A stretch of 64,000 nucleotides of DNA from Acidimicrobiales bacterium (GTDB lineage: Bacteria; Actinomycetota; Acidimicrobiia; Acidimicrobiales; Iamiaceae), in contig DASZTW010000006.1 of NCBI GenBank assembly GCA_035547835.1, forward strand, positions 5,001 through 69,000, given 5' to 3'. A model generated the notes under the pieces. It saw only the letters and a list, made by a program, of their open reading frames with translations, ran no database searches and was not told the origin of the DNA. The position numbers and the translations under genes are program-made. Shown in pieces: positions 7,963 through 17,121 of the stretch. Positions within the stretch are counted from its first letter, which is position 1. Each line of letters starts with the position of its first letter.

Positions 7963-9606
7963 GTGACCGACGCGCCGCCCCATCCCGGTGACCTCGACCG
8001 TGGCGTCTTCAGCGACCAGCCGCCGTGGGAGCTCCCCTGGCCGCACCAGCTGGTGTGGCGCTACCCGGTCCCTGCACTCCGCGACGAGCTGACCGCGGAG
8101 CTGCCGAGGCTGCTCGAGCCTCGCCTGCTGCCGCCCGGCCGGCGCATGGTCGGCGTCGTCCGGCACTTGGGAGGGGCGCTGGCGGGTTGGGCGTTGCGCG
8201 AGCGGCGACGCGGCGGACAGGAGTCGATCGCCGGGCTGTCGCGCCGGCTCCGCAAGGCCGCCGAGGCGCTCGGGCCCACCTACATCAAGCTCGCCCAGAT
8301 CATCTCCTCGGGCGAAGGCCTCTTCCCCGAAGAGTTGGTGTCGGAGTTCCGCAAGTGCCGCGACCAGGTGCCGCCGGAGCCGTTCGACATGGTGCGCAAG
8401 GTCGTCGAGGGTGAGCTCGGCCGCCCGCTCGAGCAGGTGTTCTCATCGTTCGATCGCAAACCACTCGCCGCTGCCTCGATCGCACAGGTGCATGCAGCGG
8501 TCCTGACCACCGGCCAGTCTGTCGTGGTGAAGGTGCAGCGGCCCACCGTGAACCGCCTGGTCCACCAGGACCTGCGAGTGATGTCGTGGGTGGCGCCGAA
8601 GCTGGTCGGACGGATCCCGGTCGCCGCGCTCGCCAATCCGCCCGCGCTGGTCGAGCTGTTCGCCGAGACCATCACCGAGGAGCTCGACTTCCGCCTCGAA
8701 GGCGACAACATGCTCGACGTCGCCCAGGTGTACGCCGAGCTCGATCAGCGCCATTTCGTGATCCCCCGACCGCACCCTGATCTGGTCACGCCTCGAATCC
8801 TGGTCATGGAGCGACTCGACGGCTTCAACTTCGACGATGTGGCCGGGATGCAGGACGCCGGCGTCGACACGAAGGCGGTGGTGCGTGCCGGCATGATCGG
8901 TTTCCTCGAAGGCGCCCTCCTCCACGGTGTGTTCCACGGCGACCTGCACGGCGGCAACTTGTTCGTCCTGCCGGACGGCCGTACCGCCCTGCTCGACTTC
9001 GGGATCACCGGGCGGCTGAGCCCGGTCCAGCGCCAGGCCTTCTTGCGGTTGCTCGTCACCGCCACCACCAACGACCTCGCCGGCCAAGTCGCCTCGTTCC
9101 GCGACCTCGGCGCCCTTCCGCCCGACACCGACATCGACGCGGTGGTCGCCGAGCTCGGCCTCGATCAGCCCGCCGTCGACCTCACGACGCTCACCGGCGA
9201 CGACCTCACCAAGGAGATCCAGCGCGTCATCAAGGCGCTGCTCGGCATGGGCGCCCGCTTTCCCAAGGAGCTGATGTTGTTCGTGAAGAACATGGTGTTC
9301 CTCGACGGCTCCATCGCCACCCTTGCTCCTGACGTCGACTTGTTCGCCGAGATCACGCATGTGGCCACGTACTTCGCCACCCATCACGGCGAGCGGATCG
9401 CCGCCGAGGTCGGCCTCGAAGGCACCACCTGGGACCTCGATCTCACCGGCATCAAGGCCAGCTACGGCGTCGACCCCTCCGTGACGACCTCGCTCACCTA
9501 CCAAGAGCTCCAGGACCGCCGGGTGGTCATGCGCCAGCGGATGGAACAGCGTGAGCGGCGACGCGGCCGCCGCCTGCTCGGCGGCCGTCGCCAGCACGGG
9601 GACTGA
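7963..9606 (+). CDS. ABC1/AarF/UbiB family protein kinase-like protein
   Basis: Atypical kinase-like ATPase of the ADCK/UbiB family, usually linked to quinone or lipid metabolism at the membrane. GTG 7963 gives 547 residues. Motifs: KLAQ at 109-112 (family consensus KxGQ, here alanine for glycine), the alanine-rich loop [11 protein letters not shown] (169-179), the ATP lysine in VVVKVQRP (187-194), HGDLHGGN near 326 and LLDFGI near 343. The C-terminus ends in an arginine-rich tail after residue 520. The exact substrate cannot be inferred. GTG is chosen because the upstream frame contains no other plausible start with homology. Confidence 0.88.
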   Translation: MTDAPPHPGDLDRGVFSDQPPWELPWPHQLVWRYPVPALRDELTAELPRLLEPRLLPPGRRMVGVVRHLGGALAGWALRERRRGGQESIAGLSRRLRKAAEALGPTYIKLAQIISSGEGLFPEELVSEFRKCRDQVPPEPFDMVRKVVEGELGRPLEQVFSSFDRKPLAAASIAQVHAAVLTTGQSVVVKVQRPTVNRLVHQDLRVMSWVAPKLVGRIPVAALANPPALVELFAETITEELDFRLEGDNMLDVAQVYAELDQRHFVIPRPHPDLVTPRILVMERLDGFNFDDVAGMQDAGVDTKAVVRAGMIGFLEGALLHGVFHGDLHGGNLFVLPDGRTALLDFGITGRLSPVQRQAFLRLLVTATTNDLAGQVASFRDLGALPPDTDIDAVVAELGLDQPAVDLTTLTGDDLTKEIQRVIKALLGMGARFPKELMLFVKNMVFLDGSIATLAPDVDLFAEITHVATYFATHHGERIAAEVGLEGTTWDLDLTGIKASYGVDPSVTTSLTYQELQDRRVVMRQRMEQRERRRGRRLLGGRRQHGD

Positions 9607-9640
9607 GTCCACCCGGTCACGCTCTACCATCGGCGGCCGC

Positions 9641-10300
9641 ATGAGGCTCGTGATCGCCCGCTGCTCGGTCGACTACGTCGGTCGGCTCAACGCCCACCTC
9701 CCGCCTGCCATCCGCCTGTTGATGGTGAAGGCCGACGGGAGCGTGTGCGTCCACGCCGACGGCGGCGCGTACAAGCCGCTCAACTGGATGACCCCTCCAA
9801 ACCGCTTCGAGGAGGCCGACGGCGAATGGCGGGTGTCGAACAGCAAAGGCGACGCGCTCGTGATCACGATCGACGAGGTCCTGTCCGACTCGTCGTGGGA
9901 CCTCGGTGACGACCCGGGGCTGCACAAGGACGGCGTCGAGGCCCACCTCCAAGAGCTGCTGGCCGCCAACTGCACCGCGATCGCACCCGGCTTGGAGCTG
10001 ATCCGCCGGGAGTACCCCACGGCCATCGGGCCGGTCGATCTTCTGTGCCGCGACCCCGAGGGTGGCACCGTGGCGATCGAGATCAAGCGGCGTGGCGAGA
10101 TCGACGGCGTCGAGCAGCTCACCCGCTACCTCGAGTACCTCGAGCGCGACCCACTGCTGCGACCCGTCCGCGGCATCTTCGTGGCCCAGCAGATCAAGCC
10201 CCAGGCCCGCACCCTCGCCACCGACCGCGGACTCGGTTGGGTCGAGGTCGACTACGACGAGCTCCGCGGCATCGAGTCCGACGAGCTCCGCCTGTTCTGA
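9641..10300 (+). CDS. nucS: Mismatch-specific endonuclease NucS (EndoMS)
   Basis: Cleaves both strands at mismatches; the MutS/MutL-independent mismatch repair nuclease of actinobacteria and archaea. It has 219 residues: an N-terminal DNA-binding and dimerisation domain (1-95) and a RecB-like nuclease domain with E100, D133 (GPVDLL), E147 and K149 (VAIEIKRR) and Q159. The C-terminal DELRLF matches the position of the sliding-clamp-binding tail known in this family. ATG 9641 lies 34 nt after the preceding stop. This gene is strong evidence for an actinobacterial host. Confidence 0.96.
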   Translation: MRLVIARCSVDYVGRLNAHLPPAIRLLMVKADGSVCVHADGGAYKPLNWMTPPNRFEEADGEWRVSNSKGDALVITIDEVLSDSSWDLGDDPGLHKDGVEAHLQELLAANCTAIAPGLELIRREYPTAIGPVDLLCRDPEGGTVAIEIKRRGEIDGVEQLTRYLEYLERDPLLRPVRGIFVAQQIKPQARTLATDRGLGWVEVDYDELRGIESDELRLF

Positions 10301-10334
10301 CCCCGCCCCGTCCCCGCGCCACCCCCCCAACATC

Positions 10335-10390
10335 CCCGTTCTGGGCTGTTTTTTACGCGTCCCAGCGCGTCAAAAACAGCCCAGAACGGG
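10335..10390. terminator. 19-bp perfect inverted repeat with T/A tracts between convergent genes, family 2 copy 1
   Basis: CCCGTTCTGGGCTGTTTTT pairs exactly with AAAAACAGCCCAGAACGGG. Inside, an ACGCG/CGCGT stem extends it after one mismatch, leaving a small loop. It lies between the stops of nucS (10300) and the MaoC gene (10403), so it probably terminates both. A related element, in opposite orientation, is at 50914-50983, also between convergent genes. Confidence 0.8.
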
Positions 10391-10402
10391 AGAGCGGGCG
10401 GG

Positions 10403-11269
10403 TCAGGCGAACTTGACGAGGCCGGCGTCGAGGACGATGCGACCGTCGCCGCCCTGGGTCTGGAAGACGGCCTCGCTGCCGCCCGTGCCCCACACGCTGA
10501 TGGTGAGCGACTCACCAGGGAACACCGGCGAGGAGAAGCGGCCCTCCATGGCCTTGAAACGCGACGGGTCGCCTTCGCACACCGTGTTGAGCAAGGCCCG
10601 ACCAGTGAAGCCGTACGTGCACAGACCGTGCAGGATCGGCCGATCGAACCCGCCCATCTTGGCGAACTGCGGGTCGGCGTGGAGCGGGTTGCGGTCACCC
10701 GAGAGCCGGTAGATCAGCGCCTGCTCGGGCCGGGTCGTGTACGTGACCTTGTGGTCAGGGTCGCGCTCGGGCGGCACGTTGCGCGGGCCCGATGGGCCAC
10801 GCTCGCCGCCGAAGTCGCCCTCGCCCCGGATGAAGGCCGACATCACGGTCGTGAACAGCGGCTCGCCGACCTTGCCGTCGCCCTCGAGCAGCGTCGAGAC
10901 CGAGGTGCTCTCGACCACCGCGCCCTTGCCCTTGTCCCAGATCGCGGTGATCTCGCCGACCGTCGACACCTTGCCGGCCACCGGGATCTCCTGGTGGAGC
11001 TCGATGCGTTCCTCACCGTGGACGAGCATGGCGGGGTTGAACGAGCCGATCTTCCCCATCACGCCGCCGCCGCCGAAGCCCAACACGACGGCCTGGGTCG
11101 GCAGCACGCGCTGGGTGATGTTCATCGAGTTCTCGGTGGTGAAGGCGAGCTCCTCGAGCGGCTCCTGGCCGGCGCCCACACCGACCGCGTACAGCAGCGA
11201 GTCGCGGCTGGTCCACGACGACTCGACCGGGTCACCTTTCGCGCCGACGGCGCCGGGATCGATGGCCAT
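10403..11269 (-). CDS. MaoC-type enoyl-CoA hydratase (hydratase 2 family)
   Basis: Likely (R)-specific hydratase acting on 2-enoyl-CoA. Its 288 residues form a double hot-dog. The C-terminal half has the hydratase-2 signature around YRLSGDRNPLHADP (187-200), with D192, N194 and H197 as the catalytic region, followed by PILHGLCTYG. It begins one base after the stop of the SDR gene (TGA-C-ATG), so the two are almost certainly co-translated. Together they resemble the dehydrogenase and hydratase halves of the peroxisomal multifunctional enzyme type 2, split into two genes. Confidence 0.9.
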   Translation of the reverse strand: MAIDPGAVGAKGDPVESSWTSRDSLLYAVGVGAGQEPLEELAFTTENSMNITQRVLPTQAVVLGFGGGGVMGKIGSFNPAMLVHGEERIELHQEIPVAGKVSTVGEITAIWDKGKGAVVESTSVSTLLEGDGKVGEPLFTTVMSAFIRGEGDFGGERGPSGPRNVPPERDPDHKVTYTTRPEQALIYRLSGDRNPLHADPQFAKMGGFDRPILHGLCTYGFTGRALLNTVCEGDPSRFKAMEGRFSSPVFPGESLTISVWGTGGSEAVFQTQGGDGRIVLDAGLVKFA

Positions 11270-11270
11270 G

Positions 11271-12179
11271 TCAGGCGTCCTTCTTGTCGGCGCCGAACAT
11301 GTCGGCGTTGGGACGAGCCTCGGCCACGAGCTTGCGGACGACCTCGCCGGTCTCGGCGACGGTGTCGGGCGTATCGGCCGTGGGCCCCCGGTGCCAGCCC
11401 TCCGACACCGACAGCAGCCGACCGCTGATGTCGAACACGCGACCGGTGACGTCCTTGGACTCGGCCGACGACAGCCACGCGATCAGCGGCGCGATGCGAG
11501 CAGGCGACATCTGCTCCTTCACCTCGTCGGACGCTTGGCCCATGCCCAGGTTCTCCGTCATGCGGGTGAGCGCGGCGGGGGCGATGGCGTTGACCGTGAC
11601 GCCGTATCGGGCGAGCTCCATCGAGGCGATGATCGTGAACGCGGCGATGCCGGCTTTGGCAGCGCCGTAGTTCGTCTGTCCGACGTTGCCGTAGATGCCC
11701 GACGGCGACGAGGTGTTGATGATCCGGCCGTCGACCGGGTTGCCGGCCTTGGCCTGTTCCCGCCAGTACGCCGCGGCGTGACGCGACGGGCCGAACGTGC
11801 CCTTCAGGTGCACCTTGATGACCGCGTCCCACTCGGCCTCGGTCATGTTCGTCAGCATGCGGTCGCGCAGGATGCCGGCGTTGTTGATGACCACGTCGAG
11901 GCCGCCGAACGTGTCGATGGCTTGTTTGATCAGGCGCTCCGCGCCGTCGAAATCGCTGATGTCGTCACCGTTGGCGACCGCTTCGCCGCCGGCCGCCTTG
12001 ATCTCGTCGACGACTTCCTGCGCGGGCCCGGTGGAACGGCCCTCGCCGTCCATCTCCCCGCCGAGGTCGTTGACGACCACCTTCGCGCCTTCGTGGGCCA
12101 GGAGCAGTGCGTGCTCCCGCCCGATCCCTCGGCCGGCGCCGGTGATCACGCAGACGCGGCCTTCACAAGTCCCTGCCAT
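11271..12179 (-). CDS. SDR family oxidoreductase, MFE-2-like 3-hydroxyacyl-CoA dehydrogenase
   Basis: NAD(P)-dependent dehydrogenase. It has 302 residues: cofactor loop TGAGRGIG at 13-20, NNAG at 99-102, catalytic Y171 and K175 in NYGAAK. The long VVNDLGGEMDGEG loop after the second strand is typical of MFE-2/HSD17B4-type enzymes, which supports a 3-hydroxyacyl-CoA substrate. ATG 12179 has AGGGGG about 10 nt upstream. It is first in a two-gene unit with the MaoC hydratase. The paralogue at 27211 is similar in sequence and motif layout. Confidence 0.9.
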   Translation of the reverse strand: MAGTCEGRVCVITGAGRGIGREHALLLAHEGAKVVVNDLGGEMDGEGRSTGPAQEVVDEIKAAGGEAVANGDDISDFDGAERLIKQAIDTFGGLDVVINNAGILRDRMLTNMTEAEWDAVIKVHLKGTFGPSRHAAAYWREQAKAGNPVDGRIINTSSPSGIYGNVGQTNYGAAKAGIAAFTIIASMELARYGVTVNAIAPAALTRMTENLGMGQASDEVKEQMSPARIAPLIAWLSSAESKDVTGRVFDISGRLLSVSEGWHRGPTADTPDTVAETGEVVRKLVAEARPNADMFGADKKDA

Positions 12180-12453
12180 CGATGTCGTCCCCCTGGGGTG
12201 TGCCGAGCGGTGTCGGCATCTTGGCAGACGCCCCCGAGCGAGTGCACACCGAGGACCGGCACGCGGTGCGGCCACGCCGCCACGGGATCACACCGGCACG
12301 AACGCGGCGATCTCGTCGGCTACACGAGCTGGCGCGTCGAGCGGGACGAAGGCAGCCCGAGCCGAGATGCGCCCGATCATCGCCACACTCATCCACGGCC
12401 TCGCCGCCGATCGCCGTCCCTCGGACTGACCCGGCGATGGTGGTTCCCGTTCG
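12180..12453. other. Intergenic region with possible hydrolase remnant
   Basis: No intact gene seen. Read on the minus strand, 12288-12390 gives a short stretch ending AFVPLDAPARVADEIAAF and a stop, which looks like the last 20-odd residues of an alpha/beta-hydrolase. No nucleophile elbow or upstream body is present. It may be a remnant, or chance in GC-rich DNA. The right end holds the promoter motif at 12454. Confidence 0.25.
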
Positions 12454-12476
12454 ATGTCACAGGTCGTCGTCATGAT
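12454..12476 (+). promoter_or_regulatory. GTCACA-type promoter, copy 1 (PafBC-like architecture)
   Basis: ATGTCACAG, 8 nt, then CATGAT. The 9-8-6 spacing equals that of the mycobacterial LexA-independent DNA-damage promoter (TTGTCRGTG-N8-TAnnnT, read by PafBC). The same GTCACA core and spacing precede the genes at 32425 and 42954; copies 1 and 3 are nearly identical over about 30 nt. It lies just upstream of the sigma-like gene. Confidence 0.55.
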
Positions 12477-12517
12477 GGGGGTTGACGGGCGGACGACGAC
12501 GAAAGGCGGGCGCCACG

Positions 12518-13231
12518 ATGGAAGCGGAACGACGAGCAGAGTTGGAGCGGATCATGGGCCGCCTCGCCGAGGGCGACGATGCTGCAGTGGTCGAGCTGCT
12601 CACGGGGTTCACCAAAGAACTGCAATCGGCGGTCGCCACTCAGGCGTTGCGGCGCGGGGTTCCCCTCGATCGCGCCGATCGTGAGTCGCTGGCGGTCGAC
12701 ACCGCCTTCGCCATCGCCGCCGTCGCCGGTACGTGGCGCGCCGATGGCGGGGCCCTCCCCTGGGTGTGGGCGGCGCACCGCATCGGCAACGTCATCGCCG
12801 CACACGTCGGCACCTTTGCCACCTCGTGCGACACGGAACAGTTCGCCGAAGCGCGTGACGCTCGCGACGAGATCGTCGCATGGATCGGTCGACCGGCCGA
12901 CGAGGAACCGGTCGCGCTGCTCGAACAGCTGGCCACGTCCGACGAGCAGCTGGCCGCGCTCTGCACCCTGGCCCGGCGCGTCGGTGACCGCGACCTCGGA
13001 CTGCTGCTCGACTACCAGGTCCAACACGACCAGGGCGACCCCGCTCCGGCCGAGACGGTCGGGCGCACCCGCGGCCTACAAGCCGCCACGGTGCGCCAGC
13101 GAGTGAGTCGCTACCGCCGCAAGCTGCGCGACGCGGCGAGGGCGGACGCCGAGCTCGCCTGGCTCGCCGACATCCCCTTGTTGAGCGGTGGCCCCGCAGG
13201 CGACGAGCCGATGCTGGCGCCGGTCGCATGA
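12518..13231 (+). CDS. ECF sigma-factor-like protein
   Basis: Probable DNA-binding regulator with the layout of an extracytoplasmic-function sigma factor. It has 237 residues. The N-terminal half (GRLAEGDDAAVVELL at about 8-22, then GALPWVWAAHRIGN at about 80-93) resembles region 2. Near the C-terminus, LQAATVRQRVSRYRRKLRD looks like the region-4 helix-turn-helix. Similarity is weak, so it could be a sigma-like regulator rather than a true sigma factor. ATG 12518 has GGCGGG upstream; a TTG at 12482, 5 nt after the -10-like box, is an alternative leaderless start. It overlaps the next gene by ATGA. Confidence 0.6.
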   Translation: MEAERRAELERIMGRLAEGDDAAVVELLTGFTKELQSAVATQALRRGVPLDRADRESLAVDTAFAIAAVAGTWRADGGALPWVWAAHRIGNVIAAHVGTFATSCDTEQFAEARDARDEIVAWIGRPADEEPVALLEQLATSDEQLAALCTLARRVGDRDLGLLLDYQVQHDQGDPAPAETVGRTRGLQAATVRQRVSRYRRKLRDAARADAELAWLADIPLLSGGPAGDEPMLAPVA

Positions 13232-13746
13232 GCGCCGGCCGACCCGAGCCACGAGCGGAGGAGGGGTTGCCGTTGCGGCCGCCGGCGACCACCTCCGAGC
13301 GGCTCGCCCGGATGGCCTACGAACGACTGGCGGCGAACTACCTGCGGGCGAGGCGGCCGTGGCCCGCAGGCATGGCTGCCACCGTCACGGTCCGAGGGGT
13401 GCTGGGCGGCACCCGGGCCGAGCTCGCGGCGGCGTTCCAGCTCCCGGTGCCGGGCGTCGACGATCTCGAGGAAGGCCGTGTCCACCCCGCCTTGATCCCG
13501 GCGTCCTATGTCGAGGCGAGCCCGTGGCTGCCGTGGAACGAGATCGTCGAGCTCGCGCTCGACGAAGCCGCCACTCCGGTGTTCCAGCGCGACCGCAGCT
13601 GGCCACCGGCAACCGCTGCTGCCTGGCTCACCCAGCACGCCTTGTTGCCCGACGCCGCGCCGTCGCGCCACCCGGCCGCTGGCCGCGCCAAGCCGGGTCC
13701 GGCCGACCGACCCGGCCCCGTGCCCCCATCTGAACCCGCGCCGTGA
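13228..13746 (+). CDS. Uncharacterised protein with possible helix-turn-helix, partner of the sigma-like gene
   Basis: I do not recognise a named family. It has 172 residues, starting inside the stop of the sigma-like gene (ATGA), so it is translated with it. A region of about 40-75 (GVLGGTRAELAAAFQLPV, then DDLEEG) reads like an XRE-style helix-turn-helix. The middle has SPWLPWNEIVELALDEA, and the last 30 residues are proline-rich and probably disordered. Co-expression suggests it modulates or works with the sigma-like protein, for example as an anti-sigma or co-regulator; that is inference. Confidence 0.6.
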   Translation: MSAGRPEPRAEEGLPLRPPATTSERLARMAYERLAANYLRARRPWPAGMAATVTVRGVLGGTRAELAAAFQLPVPGVDDLEEGRVHPALIPASYVEASPWLPWNEIVELALDEAATPVFQRDRSWPPATAAAWLTQHALLPDAAPSRHPAAGRAKPGPADRPGPVPPSEPAP

Positions 13747-13762
13747 TCGACGGCGACCGCCC

Positions 13763-14809
13763 TCAGCTGTTCGCCAAGGCGGCGACGAACAAGACCGCCC
13801 AGAGCACGATGCCGACGTAGCCGAGGATCAGCCCCGCCAAGGCCATCCCGTCGCCCCGCTCCCCCGTCTCGCGGATCTGGCGCCGCCCGAGGTGACCGAA
13901 GATCACAGCGAGCAGGTTCCCGCCGAGCAACCCCAGCACGAGCGCCACGACGGCGAACGCGTTGGTGGGCGTGAGCCCCGACCCTCCCGTGGGCGCGCCT
14001 TGTCGGCCGGCCGCGAGGGTCGAGGCGTTGGTCACGTCCACCGTTCGCGCCGCCGGCTGCGGTGCGTCGAGCGCGGCCGCGACCGCGGCGATCCCGAGCA
14101 CCACCAGGGCGCCGGCCACGCCAAGTGAGTTGGTGTACGCGTGCTTGGCGGTGTGGGTGATGAGCGGCTGGGGGCCGAGCAGCAGCGCGCCGGCGAACGC
14201 GCCGCCGAGCGCTGGGAACCACGACCGCTCGAACCCCGTGGCCACCACGATCACCACGAACCCGAACACCGCACCCATCACCGCGCTGGCGCAGGCGTAG
14301 CGGACCGCCTGGGTGGTGCTCAACTGGAGCCCCGTGTGCAACAGGTAAGGGCTGAGACGGGAGATGCGGATCACGAACCTGGTGCCAGCGACGCGATCGC
14401 CGGCGACCGCGGCGGCGACCGCCACGGCCACCACCATCACGCCGAAGCCCACCACGGCACCGGCGACGACCTGCCCGAGCCGCTTCGTCCGCATCATCAG
14501 CGCGCCGGCCGCGACCGTGAGCACCCATGGGAACACCAGCAACGCAAACCAGACCTTCCCGTCCGACACGCGCCCGTAGCCGTACGGGCCCGCCCATTGG
14601 AAGTCCGCGACGACTGCGGCGAGCAGCGTGGCGCCCACCATCGCGACCACCACGCCGGACGCCCGAAGGGAACGTCGGCTGCGGGAGGCGGCGGCTGGAG
14701 CCGGCACAGGACGTTCGGGGGGCACCGCACCGGTGGCGCCGCGTGGCGGATCGCCACCCGGAGGCGGGCCGTCCGATGTCGTGGTCGACTCGTCACTCGG
14801 TGTGCTCAT
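13763..14809 (-). CDS. DUF4190-containing membrane protein
   Basis: Integral membrane protein of unknown function, 348 residues from ATG 14809 (an in-frame ATG at 14821 is an alternative). About 40 residues of proline-rich cytoplasmic tail come first. Six or seven hydrophobic segments follow, then a C-terminal DUF4190 hairpin: two membrane helices around FGHLGRRQIRETGERGDG. The DUF4190 unit is common in actinobacterial envelope proteins. It converges on the gene pair at 12518-13746 and is divergent from the FAD reductase at 14889. Confidence 0.75.
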   Translation of the reverse strand: MSTPSDESTTTSDGPPPGGDPPRGATGAVPPERPVPAPAAASRSRRSLRASGVVVAMVGATLLAAVVADFQWAGPYGYGRVSDGKVWFALLVFPWVLTVAAGALMMRTKRLGQVVAGAVVGFGVMVVAVAVAAAVAGDRVAGTRFVIRISRLSPYLLHTGLQLSTTQAVRYACASAVMGAVFGFVVIVVATGFERSWFPALGGAFAGALLLGPQPLITHTAKHAYTNSLGVAGALVVLGIAAVAAALDAPQPAARTVDVTNASTLAAGRQGAPTGGSGLTPTNAFAVVALVLGLLGGNLLAVIFGHLGRRQIRETGERGDGMALAGLILGYVGIVLWAVLFVAALANS

Positions 14810-14888
14810 GGCGGACAGCATGGCATGACAGGGTCTGAGGATGTGCGATCGAACGGCCGGGTGCCGGCGACGTGTCTACGGTGGCGTC

Positions 14889-16121
14889 GTGGAGCAACGC
14901 GAGATCGTCGTGGTCGGTGGAGGGCCCGCAGGCACCGCTGCCGCCATCACCGCCGCGCGGGCCGGCCGTCAGGTGACCCTGATCGACAAAGCGAGGTTCC
15001 CTCGCGACAAGTGCTGCGGCGATGGGCTGACGGCCGGGGCGTTGCGGCTGGTCGAGCACCTCGGCCTCGACCCTGCCGATGTGCCGTCCTGGCAGGTGGT
15101 CGACGACGTGATCGTCCGGTCACCGTCCGGCCGCGAGGGACGATTCCCCCTGCCGCGCGACGACGGCCAGTTCGCAGTGGTGGCTCGTCGCCGGGAGCTC
15201 GATGCAGCGATGCTCGACCTGGCACGCGCGGCCGGCGTTGAGGTGCTCGAAGGCCACGGCTGCACCGGTGCGGTGAACCGGCCCGACCACGTCGAGCTCG
15301 TCGTGGACCGCGTCGGCACGATCGCAGCCCGCTACGCGATCGGCGCCGACGGGATGTGGTCGCCGCTGCGCAAGCACCTCGGCCTTGCTGACCCGACGTA
15401 CCGGGGCGAATGGCACGCCTTCCGCCAGTACTTCACCGACGTGGGCCCCCGGGCGGCGAGCGAGCTGTTCGTGTGGTTCGAGCCCGACCTGCTGCCGGGC
15501 TACGCGTGGTCGTTCCCGCTGCCGGGCAGCCGGGCGAATGTCGGCTACTGCATCATCCGACCCGAAGAGCTCGACGGAGGGGCGCTTCGGCGGCTGTGGA
15601 TCGACTTGCTCGACCGTCCCGCCATCCACGAGGTGCTCGGCCCGACCGCCCGCCCGGAGGACCGTCACAAGGCGTGGCCCATCCCTGCCCGCATCGACGG
15701 CGTGCGGCTCGCCACGGGCCGAGTGCTGTTCGTGGGCGACGCGGCGCGGGCCACCGATCCCATGACCGGCGAGGGAATCGGCCAGGCCTTGTTGTCCGGG
15801 GTCCTCGCCGCGCAGGCGATGACCGCGGCGGGGCCGCTCGACGCGGTGGGCGCAGCCCGTCACTATCGCCACGCCGTACGCCGCGAGCTCGTCGCCGACC
15901 ACCGGATGGCGCTGGTGACCGCCCGGGGGCTGCGCCACCGCAAAGGCGCTCGAGCCGCGGTGCGCTTGGCGGCCGCCAACGACTGGACCCGGCGCACCTT
16001 CGCTCGCTGGCTGTTCGAGGACTATCCGCGGGCCATGGCGGTCACGCCCGGCCGCTGGCACCCCGGCGTGTTCACCGGCCACGGCGCGTACCGCGAGCAC
16101 CCACGGCCCGGCCCTTGTTGA
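14889..16121 (+). CDS. Geranylgeranyl reductase family FAD-dependent oxidoreductase
   Basis: Flavoprotein likely reducing isoprenoid double bonds, for example in menaquinone side chains or polyprenyl lipids. It has 410 residues. The Rossmann FAD motif VVVGGGPAGTAAA is near 7-19, the family cysteine motif KCCGDG near 41-46, and the second FAD motif GDAARATDPMTGEG near 282-295. GTG 14889 is chosen because TACGGT sits exactly 6 nt before it, fitting a leaderless start. An aromatic hydroxylase of the same fold is the main alternative; the CCGDG motif argues for the reductase family. Confidence 0.85.
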   Translation: MEQREIVVVGGGPAGTAAAITAARAGRQVTLIDKARFPRDKCCGDGLTAGALRLVEHLGLDPADVPSWQVVDDVIVRSPSGREGRFPLPRDDGQFAVVARRRELDAAMLDLARAAGVEVLEGHGCTGAVNRPDHVELVVDRVGTIAARYAIGADGMWSPLRKHLGLADPTYRGEWHAFRQYFTDVGPRAASELFVWFEPDLLPGYAWSFPLPGSRANVGYCIIRPEELDGGALRRLWIDLLDRPAIHEVLGPTARPEDRHKAWPIPARIDGVRLATGRVLFVGDAARATDPMTGEGIGQALLSGVLAAQAMTAAGPLDAVGAARHYRHAVRRELVADHRMALVTARGLRHRKGARAAVRLAAANDWTRRTFARWLFEDYPRAMAVTPGRWHPGVFTGHGAYREHPRPGPC

Positions 16122-16132
16122 CCGCACGGTCG
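16119..16132. promoter_or_regulatory. Near-palindrome TGACCG-CA-CGGTCG upstream of nitronate monooxygenase
   Basis: Matches the TGACCG-NN-CGGTCA palindrome seen before the acyl-CoA dehydrogenase and acyl-CoA synthetase in all but the last base. It overlaps the stop codon of the preceding gene and lies 23 nt before the next start. It may be a weak site of the same regulator or chance. Confidence 0.3.
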
Positions 16133-16155
16133 AGTGCGGGCCTACAGTCCGGTCG

Positions 16156-17121
16156 ATGCGCACTCGTCTGACCGAGACCCTCGACGTCGAGCACCCGGTG
16201 ATGCTGGCCGGGATGGGTGGCGTCTCCTTCCACGAGCTGGTTGCGGCCGTGTCGGAGGCCGGCGGCTACGGCTGCATCGGTGCCGCCGCCGCGAGCCACG
16301 AGGAGATGGTCGCCGAGATCGCGGCCACGCGGGCGCGGACGTCGAAGCCGTTCGGTGTCGACTTGCTCACCGCCGCCCCCCAGGACATCGAGGCGAAGAT
16401 CCGCGACATCGCCAAGGGCGGTGCGACTTCTTACGTGGCCGGCCTCGGCGTGCCCCGCGACGTGATCGAGTTGTGCCACGAGCTGAATCTGCTGGTGATG
16501 AGCATGTGCGGCAAGGTGCGCCATGCGGTGGCCGCGGTGGAAGCAGGGTGCGACATCGTGGTCGCCCAGGGCACCGAGGCCGGCGGCCACACGGGCACGG
16601 TCGCCACGATGGCGCTGGTCCCCCAAGTGGTCGACGCGGTGGGCGACCGCGTGCCGGTGGTCGCCGCCGGCGGGATCTTCGACGGTCGGGGTCTGGCGGC
16701 CGCGCTCAGCCTCGGCGCCGACGGTGTCTGGGTGGGCACACGCTTCATCGCGACCCCCGAGGCCCACACTGTGAAGGGGTACAAGGACCGGCTGCTCGCC
16801 ACCCCTGAAGACGGCACCATCGTCACCCGTGCGTACACCGGCAAGACCTGCCGGGTCGTGCGCACCAGCTATGTCGACGACTTCGAGGCGGCCGGCGGTG
16901 AGCCACTCCCCTTCCCTGGCCAGGTCCTGCAGTCCTGGCAGGACGGGGTGAACCACCTCGGCGCGGGACCCGAGACGACCGACGTCGACATCGACCGCGA
17001 GTTCATGCCGGCGGGGCAAGGCGTGGGCGCCATCCACGAGCTGGTGCCCGCCGGCGAGCTGGTGCACCGCTTCGTGGCCGAGGCCGAAGCCGCCCTCGGC
17101 CGGGTCGACGCGGCCCGCTGA
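16156..17121 (+). CDS. Nitronate monooxygenase / 2-nitropropane dioxygenase-like FMN enzyme
   Basis: FMN-dependent TIM-barrel oxidoreductase, 321 residues. Family features: the start RLTETLDVEHPVMLAGMGGV, the glycine-rich AQGTEAGGHTG near 137-147, the phosphate-binding VVAAGGIFDGRGLAAAL near 171-187, and DGVWVGTRFIAT. Many actinobacterial members act on compounds other than nitronates, so the substrate is open. TACAGT lies 7 nt before ATG 16156, fitting a leaderless transcript. Its 3' end runs into a 118-bp repeat shared with 20959-21078. Confidence 0.85.
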   Translation: MRTRLTETLDVEHPVMLAGMGGVSFHELVAAVSEAGGYGCIGAAAASHEEMVAEIAATRARTSKPFGVDLLTAAPQDIEAKIRDIAKGGATSYVAGLGVPRDVIELCHELNLLVMSMCGKVRHAVAAVEAGCDIVVAQGTEAGGHTGTVATMALVPQVVDAVGDRVPVVAAGGIFDGRGLAAALSLGADGVWVGTRFIATPEAHTVKGYKDRLLATPEDGTIVTRAYTGKTCRVVRTSYVDDFEAAGGEPLPFPGQVLQSWQDGVNHLGAGPETTDVDIDREFMPAGQGVGAIHELVPAGELVHRFVAEAEAALGRVDAAR

